Assembly (NCBI RefSeq): GCF_014490785.1
Contig: NZ_CP051488.1
Coordinates: forward strand, 1,054,001-1,118,000
Origin: Kosakonia sp. SMBL-WEM22
Lineage (GTDB): Bacteria; Pseudomonadota; Gammaproteobacteria; Enterobacterales; Enterobacteriaceae
DNA: 64,000 nucleotides
Direction of reading: 5' to 3'
Below the pieces are notes generated by a model. That model had not been told where the DNA came from. It searched no databases and was given only the letters and a program-made list of their open reading frames with translations. Position 1 is the first letter of the stretch; each line of letters opens with the position of its first letter. This document shows positions 9,112-16,505 of the stretch, piece by piece. A program made the position numbers and the translations under genes.

Positions 9112-10175
9112 GCACCCCGATCCTTGAAGCCCACGATCTCAGTAAACGCTTTGCCGGGCCGTCGCGCCTCTTTGCACCAAAACGGTATGTCACCGCCGTC
9201 GATCGCGTCTCGCTGGCGGTTTACCCCGGCGAAACGCTGGCGATTGTTGGCGAGTCCGGCTCCGGTAAGTCGACCCTCGGCCGCCTGTTGCTACGTCTGC
9301 TCGCCGCTTCCGAAGGCGAGGTGTATTACCAGGGCGAGGCGATCACCCATGCCAGCGGCGCGCGCGTAAACCAGCTGCGCCGCGAGCTGCAAATTATCTT
9401 TCAGGACCCCTTTGCCTCCCTTAACCCGCGCATGACCGTTGAGCAGATCGTCGGCGAGCCGCTGTGGCTGCACCAGAAGATGGGCAAAAGCGATCGCCAG
9501 CTACGCGTGGCGGAACTGCTCTCCACCGTCGGGCTGCCCGCCGCCTGGGCGCGTCGCTACCCCCATGAGTTTTCCGGCGGCCAGCGCCAGCGTATCGGCA
9601 TCGCCCGTGCGCTGGCCTCGGGGCCGAAACTGCTGCTCGGCGATGAGCCGGTATCAGCGCTCGATGTTTCGGTGCAGGCGCAGGTGGTCAACCTGCTGGA
9701 GAACCTAAAGCAGCAGTTTGGCCTGACGATGATTATCGTCGCCCACGGTCTGGCGGTGATCCGCCATATGAGCGACCGGGTGGCGGTGATGTATCTCGGG
9801 CAGATTGTCGAGATGGCGACGGTTGAAGAGATCTTCGACGCCCCGTTACATCCTTACACCCAGGCGCTGATCGCCTCCGCGCCGCAGACACAGCCGGGCC
9901 TTGAGCGGCAAACGCCGCTGTTGCAGGGCGATCTGCCCAACCCGGCCAACCCGCCGCAGGGCTGCCGTTTTCACACCCGCTGCCCCTATGTCAGCGATGA
10001 GTGCCGCCAGCTTGAACCCATTAACCAGCTGCTCGACGGCGGTCGCCAGGTGGCCTGCCATCGCTGGCAGGAGATTAACCGCGATCGCAGCGTTATCCAG
10101 ATTGCTCCGCCTTCCGCCGCCTTCCTGCGCCGCCGTGCGCTGTTTGAACAGGCAGCCTCTCACTCGTCACGTTAA
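9108..10175 (+). CDS. Peptide-type ABC transporter ATPase (DppF/OppF-like)
   Basis: A 355-residue second ATPase of the importer. Walker A GESGSGKST is near residue 49, followed by the signature FSGGQRQRI and Walker B LLLGDEPVSALD. In place of the usual H-loop TAHDL it reads IIVAHGLAVIRHM; the histidine is kept but the following aspartate is glycine. The C-terminal CRFHTRCPYVSDEC cysteine motif is present, and the protein continues past it by about 40 residues to a basic end (FLRRRALFEQ), somewhat longer than typical DppF. It overlaps the upstream ATPase by 4 nt and lies 11 nt before the binding-protein gene. Confidence 0.87.
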
Positions 10176-10186
10176 AGGAAACAATA

Positions 10187-11701
10187 ATGATTGTGCGAAA
10201 TTCTCTGTTGACCGTTCTGGGAAGCGTTATGTTGCTGGGCGCGGCGCTGCCGACCCACGCTGAAAGTGTGCTGAAAGTGGGCCTCGGCGCCGATCCCGAT
10301 ATGCTCGATCCGCATCTGGCGCGCACCTACTACGGGCGTTTTGTCTTTGCCTCGCTCTGCGATCGGCTGGTGGATGTCGACGCCAACCTGAAGGTGGTGC
10401 CCGGCCTCGCCACGGCGTGGACATGGAGCGAGGATGGCAAAACCCTGACCATGACCCTGCGCGAAGGCGTCACCTTCCACGACGGCGAGAAGTTTGACGC
10501 CACGGCGGCAAAATATAGCCTCGATCGCGCCCTGACGCTGCCAGGCTCGCTGCGTAAAAGCGAACTCTCGTCGGTGGAGTCCGTTGAAGTGACCGGGCCG
10601 ATGCAGATCGCTCTGCACCTGAAAACGCCGGACTCGGCGCTGCTGATGCAGCTCACCGACCGTGCCGGCGCGATGCTGGCACCGGAGGCGGCGAAGAAAG
10701 CCAATTTCGCCGCGCACCCGGTCTGCTCTGGCCCTTATAAATTCGACAGCCGCGTCGCGCAGGATCGCATTGTGTTGACCCGCTTCGATAACTACTGGAA
10801 CAAAGGCGCATACCACTTCGACAAAGTGGTCTATCTGCCGATCCCGGATGCCTCCGTGCGGCTGGCAAACCTGCGCGCGGGCGATCTCGATCTGACGGAA
10901 GGCGTTGCTGCCAGCGATGTGAAAACCGTGCAGAGCGATAGCAAGCTGCAACTGGCGAAGGTGACCGGCCTCGGTTACCAGGGCATCACGTTTAATATCA
11001 ATAACGGCAAAGTACCGGCCAACGATCCGTTTAAAGATGCACGCGTGCGCGAAGCCTTCTCGCTGGCTATCGACCGCGAGGCGCTCAACCAGGTGGTATT
11101 CGAGGGGCTTTATACTCCGGCAAACCAGGCCTTCTCGCCGGTCAGCCCCTATCACGTCAAGCTGCCGGTTGCGCCGCGCGATGTGGAGAAAGCAAAAGCG
11201 CTGTTGCAGGCCGCCGGGGTGAAAACGCCGCTGACCGTCTCGCTGCTGGTGCCGAATAACCCAACCTCGCAGCAGGTGGGCCAGGTGCTGCAAGCGATGA
11301 CCGCCGAAGCGGGCTTCAACATCAACCTGCAGATGACCGAATTTGCCACCCTGCTCGACAGACAGCAGAGCGGTGATTATCAGCTGAGCTTCTCCGGTTG
11401 GTCCGGCCGCCCGGATCCTGATGGCAGCATCTTTGGCTTTGTCCACAGCAAAGGCGCGCTCAACGATGGCCGCTACAGCAACGCTCAGGTCGATACATGG
11501 CTGACCGAGGCGCGAACGCAGAACGATCCCGCCACCCGCCAGGCGCTGTACGAAAAAGTGGTGAAACAGCTGCAAACGGATATGCCGATTGCCTACCTCT
11601 ACTTTGAGCCGCGCCTGTTCGGGCTGAACAAAAAAGTGCAGGGCTTTACTCCTTACCCGGACGGCATTGTGCGTCTGGCGGGTCTGAGCTTCGCCAAATA
11701 A
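10187..11701 (+). CDS. ABC transporter periplasmic substrate-binding protein, SBP family 5
   Basis: A 504-residue family 5 (DppA/OppA-like) solute-binding protein. A signal peptide is clear: basic MIVR, a hydrophobic core, and probable cleavage after PTHA before ESVLKVGLG. The family signature region GLATAWTWSEDGKTLTMTLR is followed by GVTFHDGEKFDA. It captures the substrate in the periplasm for the two permeases downstream. AAAGGA lies 8 nt before ATG 10187. The family binds dipeptides, glutathione, nickel, opines and other ligands, so the substrate cannot be read from sequence; its partner Ntn-hydrolase at 13554 suggests an amide or gamma-glutamyl ligand. Confidence 0.9.
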   Translation: MIVRNSLLTVLGSVMLLGAALPTHAESVLKVGLGADPDMLDPHLARTYYGRFVFASLCDRLVDVDANLKVVPGLATAWTWSEDGKTLTMTLREGVTFHDGEKFDATAAKYSLDRALTLPGSLRKSELSSVESVEVTGPMQIALHLKTPDSALLMQLTDRAGAMLAPEAAKKANFAAHPVCSGPYKFDSRVAQDRIVLTRFDNYWNKGAYHFDKVVYLPIPDASVRLANLRAGDLDLTEGVAASDVKTVQSDSKLQLAKVTGLGYQGITFNINNGKVPANDPFKDARVREAFSLAIDREALNQVVFEGLYTPANQAFSPVSPYHVKLPVAPRDVEKAKALLQAAGVKTPLTVSLLVPNNPTSQQVGQVLQAMTAEAGFNINLQMTEFATLLDRQQSGDYQLSFSGWSGRPDPDGSIFGFVHSKGALNDGRYSNAQVDTWLTEARTQNDPATRQALYEKVVKQLQTDMPIAYLYFEPRLFGLNKKVQGFTPYPDGIVRLAGLSFAK

Positions 11702-11724
11702 CCCGTCAGCCGTAAGGAGAGACC

Positions 11725-12669
11725 ATGCTGGAACTGATTTGCAAACGCCTGATGCTCGCGGTGCCGACCCTGCTGCTGGTGAGCATGATGGTGTTCGGGT
11801 TGCAGAAGCTGCTGCCCGGCGATCCGATCACCGCCATGCTCGGCGAAGAGCGCGATCCGGCGGTGATCGCTCAGCTGCGCGCGGAGCTGAACCTGGATGC
11901 ACCGATTCCGGTGCAGTATTTCCACTGGTTGACCCGCGCGTTGCAGGGGGATCTGGGCGTCTCCTTACGGACGCAGGAGCCGGTGACCCATCTGATTGCC
12001 GCCAAGCTGCCGGTGACGTTGGAGATGTCGCTACTGGCGATGATCATCGCGCTGCTGGTTGGCATCAGCATGGGCATCCTTGCGGCGGTGAATAAGAACA
12101 GCTGGATCGATCACGGCACCAACTTTGTCGCCATCTCGGGAATTTCGGTGCCGCACTTCTGGCTGGGGATTTTGTTAATCCTCATCTTCTCGGTCAATTT
12201 GCAGTGGCTGCCCGCTTCCGGCTTTGTACCCTTTGCGGAAGATCCGCTGCAAAACCTGCGCACGCTGCTGCTGCCGTCGCTGGTGCTCGGCACCGGCCTT
12301 GCGGCGACGCTGATGCGCCACACCCGCGCGTCGATGATTGCGGTGCTGAAAGCCGATTACATCCGTACCGCCCGCGCCAAAGGGTTGCTGCCGAAAGCGG
12401 TGATCATGAAGCACGCCTTTCGTAACGCGCTGGTGCCGGTGATCACCCTGACAACGCTGCTGTTCGGCGAGTTACTTGGCGGTGCGGTGCTCACCGAGCA
12501 GGTGTTTACCATCCCCGGCTTCGGCAAAATGATTGTCGATTCCGTCTTCAACCGCGACTACGCGGTGGTGCAGGGCGTGGTGCTGGTGGTGGCGATCGGT
12601 TTTCTCGCCCTCAACCTGCTGGCCGACGTGCTGTATGTGCTGATTAACCCGAAAATGCGGAGCGAATAA
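11725..12669 (+). CDS. ABC transporter permease, DppB type
   Basis: A 314-residue inner-membrane permease of the dipeptide/glutathione type with about six transmembrane segments, the first at residues about 9-28. The DppB-type N-terminal motif LLPGDPITAMLGE is present, as is the conserved cytoplasmic EAA-like loop DYIRTARAKGL near residue 212, which contacts the ATPases. AAGGAG lies 6-8 nt before ATG 11725. The stop overlaps the next permease start by one base (TAATG). Confidence 0.9.
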   Translation: MLELICKRLMLAVPTLLLVSMMVFGLQKLLPGDPITAMLGEERDPAVIAQLRAELNLDAPIPVQYFHWLTRALQGDLGVSLRTQEPVTHLIAAKLPVTLEMSLLAMIIALLVGISMGILAAVNKNSWIDHGTNFVAISGISVPHFWLGILLILIFSVNLQWLPASGFVPFAEDPLQNLRTLLLPSLVLGTGLAATLMRHTRASMIAVLKADYIRTARAKGLLPKAVIMKHAFRNALVPVITLTTLLFGELLGGAVLTEQVFTIPGFGKMIVDSVFNRDYAVVQGVVLVVAIGFLALNLLADVLYVLINPKMRSE

Positions 12670-13544
12670 TGGCGGAACTCACCTCTGTCGGTGCGGCGGC
12701 TACGCTGCCGCGCAATGAAAACCGGGTGCTGAAGAAATTTCTCGCCAATAAAAGCGCGGTGCTTGGCGCGGTGATTGTTGGCATCTTTGTGCTTATCGCG
12801 CTGCTGGCACCGTGGATCGCACCGTTTGATCCGGTCAAAGCTGACTTTATGGCGGTGCGTAAAGCCCCCTCGGTGCTCTACTGGTTCGGCACCGATGAGC
12901 TGGGGCGCGACATTCTCTCGCGCATGGTGTGGGGGGCGCGCACCTCGCTGCTGGCGGGCTGCATCTCGGTGGTGATCGCCGTGGTGATTGGCGTGCCGCT
13001 CGGCCTGCTGGCCGGGTATTTTCAGGGGATGTGGGATGGGGTGATTTCGCGCGTTATTGAAGCGCTGCTCGCCTGCCCGTTTCTGATTATGGCGATTGCT
13101 CTCGGCGCGTTTCTCGGCCCAAGCCTGACCAACGCGATGATCGCCATCGGCCTTTCGGCGATGCCGATCTTTGCCCGCCTGACGCGCGGCCAGGTGATCG
13201 CCATTCGCAATGAAGAGTATATCGACGGCGCGCGGGCCATCGGCCTGCCGGACCGCTGGATCATCGTGCGCTATGTGCTGCCCAACGTGATGTCGCCGAT
13301 TCTGGTGCAGGCCACGCTCGCTATCGCCTCGGCGATCATTACCGAAGCGAGCCTCTCGTTTCTCGGCCTCGGGCAGCAGCCACCTTACCCCTCCTGGGGG
13401 GCAATGCTTAACACGGCGAAAGGGTTCCTTGAGCAGGCGCCGTGGATGTCGATTTTTCCTGGTGTGGCGATCTTCCTCACCGTGCAGGGATTCAATTTAC
13501 TCGGTGACGGGCTGCGCGATGCGCTCGATCCGCGCCACGACTAA
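12669..13544 (+). CDS. ABC transporter permease, DppC type
   Basis: A 291-residue inner-membrane permease, partner of the upstream DppB-type protein. The N-terminal cytoplasmic tail and first membrane helix (AVLGAVIVGIFVLIALLAPWI) are followed by the DppC signature FGTDELGRDILSRMVWGART and the EAA loop EEYIDGARAIGLPDRWI. The C-terminal segment LSFLGLGQQPPYPSWGAML is typical. Its start shares one base with the upstream stop and its stop lies 9 nt before the Ntn-hydrolase gene, so the whole set is one transcript. Confidence 0.9.
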   Translation: MAELTSVGAAATLPRNENRVLKKFLANKSAVLGAVIVGIFVLIALLAPWIAPFDPVKADFMAVRKAPSVLYWFGTDELGRDILSRMVWGARTSLLAGCISVVIAVVIGVPLGLLAGYFQGMWDGVISRVIEALLACPFLIMAIALGAFLGPSLTNAMIAIGLSAMPIFARLTRGQVIAIRNEEYIDGARAIGLPDRWIIVRYVLPNVMSPILVQATLAIASAIITEASLSFLGLGQQPPYPSWGAMLNTAKGFLEQAPWMSIFPGVAIFLTVQGFNLLGDGLRDALDPRHD

Positions 13545-13553
13545 GGAGTTTGC

Positions 13554-15155
13554 ATGACTAAAGCGATTGATTTTAGCGTCGGTTACGCCTCACGCCGCGC
13601 GCCGATGATTGGCCAAAACGCGGTGGCAACCTCGCAGCCGCTGGCGGCGCAGGCCGGAATGCGTATGTTGCAGCAGGGCGGTAACGCGGTGGATGCAGCG
13701 ATTGCCGCGGCAATGGCGCTAACGGTGGTCGAGCCGACCGGTTGCGGCATCGGCAGTGATGCCTTTGCCATTGTCTGGGATGGCAAAGAGCTGCATGGGC
13801 TGAACGCCTCTGGCCGCTCGCCCGCCAGCTGGCATGCGGATCTCTTTGCCGGTCTCGATGCGGTACCAGAGATTGGCTGGGATGCAGTGACGGTGCCGGG
13901 CGCGGTCTCTGGCTGGGTGGCGCTGGCAGAGCGCTTCGGCACGCTGCCGCTCACTACGCTGGCGCAACCGGCGATTGAGTATGCCCGCAACGGTTTTCCC
14001 GTCTCGCCGCTGATTGGCCATCTCTGGCAGCGCGGCTATGACAAGCTGAAAGATCAGCCGGGCTTCAGCGAATGTTTTGCGCCTGAAGGGCGTGCGCCGA
14101 AAATCGGCGAGATTTTCCGTAACCCGGCGCAGGCCCGCACGCTGGAGCTGATCGCCGAGACCAACGGTGAAGCCTTCTATCGCGGCGAGCTGGCGCAGAA
14201 GATCGCCGCCTTTGCACAGCAGCACGGCGCGCACCTGAGCAAAGCGGATCTGGCGAATCATGAAGCCAACTGGGTCTCGCTGCTGTCGCGCGACTTTGCC
14301 GGTGGCTCGGTGCAGGAGCTGCCGCCGAACGGGCAGGGGATTGCGACGCTGATTGCCCTCGGCATTCTCGAGCAGTGCGATATTGGCCGCTACGACCCTG
14401 ATTCGGTGCAGTCGCTGCATCTGTCGATTGAGGCGATGAAGCTGGCGCTGGCGGATCTCGATCGCTATATCGCCGATGAAGATCACCTCGAGTTTGCCGC
14501 TGACCTGCTGCTCAGCGACAGCTACCTGAAAACCCGCGCGGCGCTGATCGATCCTGATAAAGCCTCCGACTTTGTCTACGGTTCGCCGACGCAGAGCGGC
14601 ACGGTCTATCTCTCAACGGCGGACGCAAACGGCATGATGGTGTCGTTTATTCAGTCCAACTTTATGGGCTTTGGCTCGGGCGTGGTGGTGCCGGAGACCG
14701 GAATCAGCCTGCAAAACCGCGGCTGCGGCTTTGTGCTCGATCCGAAACACCCGAATGCGCTGGCGGGCAGCAAGCGTCCGTTCCACACCATTATTCCCGG
14801 CTTTGCGATGGGGGCAGACGGCAAGCCGTTGATGTCCTTTGGCGTGATGGGCGGGCCGATGCAGGCGCAGGGGCATATGCAGATGGCGCTGCGCATTATG
14901 CAGCACGGGCAGAACCCGCAGGCGGCGATTGACGCCCCGCGCTGGCGCGTGGTGCGCGGGCGGGAGGTGATTGTCGAGTCGACCCTCTCGCACAATGTGA
15001 TCGCTGCCCTGCGCGATCGCGGGCATCAGATTACCGTTGAGGACCCGCAGGCGGGGTACAACTTTGGCGGCGCGCAGGTGATTTACCGCATGCCGGAGGG
15101 GCAGTATGTTGCCGCCACCGAGAGCCGCAAGGATGGGCAGGCATTGGTGAGTTAA
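13554..15155 (+). CDS. Gamma-glutamyltransferase-fold Ntn-hydrolase, HpxW paralogue
   Basis: A 533-residue Ntn-hydrolase that closes the transporter operon. It aligns along its length with HpxW at 1505-3088: VPGAVSGW against VPGTLSGW, the mid-protein FYRG, and the predicted autocatalytic site before Thr350 in QSGTVYLSTAD. The later FGSGVVVPETGISLQNRG block is also shared. No signal peptide is visible, unlike periplasmic Ggt, so it probably acts on a substrate after import. It lacks the TTH motif of classical gamma-glutamyltransferases and is better seen as an amidohydrolase of oxamate-like or gamma-glutamyl substrates. AAGGAG lies 6 nt before ATG 13554. The fold is certain; the substrate is inferred only from the transporter context. 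Confidence 0.85.
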   Translation: MTKAIDFSVGYASRRAPMIGQNAVATSQPLAAQAGMRMLQQGGNAVDAAIAAAMALTVVEPTGCGIGSDAFAIVWDGKELHGLNASGRSPASWHADLFAGLDAVPEIGWDAVTVPGAVSGWVALAERFGTLPLTTLAQPAIEYARNGFPVSPLIGHLWQRGYDKLKDQPGFSECFAPEGRAPKIGEIFRNPAQARTLELIAETNGEAFYRGELAQKIAAFAQQHGAHLSKADLANHEANWVSLLSRDFAGGSVQELPPNGQGIATLIALGILEQCDIGRYDPDSVQSLHLSIEAMKLALADLDRYIADEDHLEFAADLLLSDSYLKTRAALIDPDKASDFVYGSPTQSGTVYLSTADANGMMVSFIQSNFMGFGSGVVVPETGISLQNRGCGFVLDPKHPNALAGSKRPFHTIIPGFAMGADGKPLMSFGVMGGPMQAQGHMQMALRIMQHGQNPQAAIDAPRWRVVRGREVIVESTLSHNVIAALRDRGHQITVEDPQAGYNFGGAQVIYRMPEGQYVAATESRKDGQALVS

Positions 15156-15171
15156 GGGCGCTTCGTTCCCG

Positions 15172-15253
15172 TAGGCCGGATAAGCGTACGCGCCATCCGG
15201 CATTTTATCAGCGGTAACATTGCCGGATGGCGGCTGCGCCTTATCCGGCCTAC
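15172..15253. repeat. Paired inverted REP elements (BIME)
   Basis: Two REP sequences in opposite orientation (15172-15203 and 15221-15253) with GTAGGCCGGATAAGCG and GCCATCCGGCA arms follow the Ntn-hydrolase gene. They can form a large hairpin at the end of the operon mRNA. Confidence 0.85.
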
Positions 15254-15311
15254 GCGGTTCCAGCAGCGACTGTTTTTCATTGGGCGTCCATCTTACAGCG
15301 GTGGTGTTGAC

Positions 15312-15567
15312 CCCCGCTGAAATCGGCGAACCGAAGCGTGAATGACAAGGTCTGGACGCCATGGATGGCGGACAGAGGCGAACCGAGACAGGATGTCGAG
15401 TCGAGCCGGCCGCAGTCAGGCACGCGTGAGGTGAGCGTAGTGCGCAGCACCGATTTCCTCGCGGGGCCGCGGGGATTGACAAGGGGGGAGCGGTCCCCCC
15501 TTGTCCCGTTCACCGCATAAGAGGTCAATGAAACCCCACCACGTATGGTGAACGGAACCCTTCCACC
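15312..15567 (-). repeat. Dispersed 256-bp element, copy A
   Basis: This segment is the reverse complement of 51876-52157 with only scattered differences. Shared blocks include GGTTCCGTTCACCAT, ACCTCTTATGCGGTGAACGG, CCCCGCGGCCCCGCGAGG and GGCGTCCAGACCTTGTCATT. Copy A lacks the roughly 25-bp ACTCGTTCC...GGAACGAGT hairpin of copy B. No protein of convincing length is encoded. Both copies are bordered by REP sequences. I do not recognise it as ERIC, RUP or an insertion sequence. Confidence 0.8.
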
Positions 15568-15587
15568 AATGCCACATGTCAGGCTCA

Positions 15588-15622
15588 TTGCCGGATGGCG
15601 CGTAAACGCTTATCCGGCCTAC
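15588..15622. repeat. Single REP element
   Basis: TTGCCGGATGGCGCG and CGCTTATCCGGCCTAC form a REP hairpin immediately beyond copy A of the dispersed element and just before the yafV stop codon. Confidence 0.8.
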
Positions 15623-15625
15623 GAA

Positions 15626-16396
15626 TTATTCCAGAGTAAAGGGATCGGCGTCCTGCCAGGCGGGGAACTGGGTGCGGTACTCTTTCAGCGCGGTGAGTGA
15701 CATCTCGGCGTCGATGCGCGTTGCCAGGTGCGCGTCGGCGCTGGCGACGATCTCCCCTTGCGGGCTAATCACCCGGCTGTCGCCGCGGTAGTGGTGACCA
15801 TTCCCGTCGCTGCCGACGCGGTTACAGCCTGCCACCCAGGCCTGGTTCTCAATCGCGCGGGCCAGCAGCAGCGACTGCCAGTGCAGGGAGCGCGGCGCAG
15901 GCCAGTTGGCAACATAGAGCAGCAGATCGTACTCATCGCGGTTGCGCGACCAGACCGGAAAGCGCAGGTCGTAGCAGACCAGCGGCATAATGCGCCAGCC
16001 GCGCCACTCGAATATCACGCGCGTCTCGCCCGGCTGATAGTGGTGGTGCTCATCCGCCATGCGGAAAAGATGGCGCTTATCGTAAAAATGCACCTCGCCC
16101 TGCGGCTCGACCAGCAAGAAGCGGTTAACCGCGCCGCGATCCGTTTGCAGCGCCGCGCTGCCTGCGATCAGCGCGTTAGTCTGCCGCGCTTTATCACGCA
16201 TCCAGCTCACCACCTCCTCCTGCGATAATGACCGCGTGGCGGCTTCCATCGCAAAGCCGGTGGTGAACATCTCCGGCAGGACAATCACATCGCGCCCGCT
16301 AATCCCTTCCAGTTGCACATCAAAATGGCGCAGGTTCGCCGGGCCATCCATCCACGCCAGCGGTTGTTGTAACAGCGTAATTTTTAAACCAGGCAC
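15626..16396 (-). CDS. yafV: Omega-amidase YafV, nitrilase superfamily
   Basis: A 256-residue C-N hydrolase. YafV hydrolyses alpha-ketoglutaramate and related omega-amides, probably for metabolite repair. The Glu-Lys-Cys triad is visible: Glu in VLPEMFTTGF (near residue 42), Lys in FYDKRHLFRM (near 110) and Cys in PLVCYDLRFPVW (near 143). The length matches E. coli YafV. It lies downstream of fadE on the same strand, but a strong terminator at 16449-16476 separates them, so it probably has its own promoter. Confidence 0.92.
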   Translation of the reverse strand: MPGLKITLLQQPLAWMDGPANLRHFDVQLEGISGRDVIVLPEMFTTGFAMEAATRSLSQEEVVSWMRDKARQTNALIAGSAALQTDRGAVNRFLLVEPQGEVHFYDKRHLFRMADEHHHYQPGETRVIFEWRGWRIMPLVCYDLRFPVWSRNRDEYDLLLYVANWPAPRSLHWQSLLLARAIENQAWVAGCNRVGSDGNGHHYRGDSRVISPQGEIVASADAHLATRIDAEMSLTALKEYRTQFPAWQDADPFTLE

Positions 16397-16448
16397 AATC
16401 GTGACTCCCCTTCAGACAGCATCGGCACACTGTAGCACGCCAAAAAAC

Positions 16449-16476
16449 GAAAAAAACCCGCAGGGTTGCGGGTTTT
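16449..16476 (-). terminator. Rho-independent terminator of fadE
   Basis: The stem AAAACCCGCA/TGCGGGTTTT (16453-16462 with 16467-16476) is followed in the minus direction by an uninterrupted run of T residues, 30 bp past the fadE stop. Confidence 0.85.
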
Positions 16477-16505
16477 GTCGAAGGAGGAGGGGAGCCGTCA
16501 GGCGC

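Noticed and set aside
10172..11575. 467-codon frame antisense to the binding-protein gene
   Set aside because: It is a GC-driven shadow of a well-supported family 5 binding protein, with no family resemblance or ribosome-binding site.
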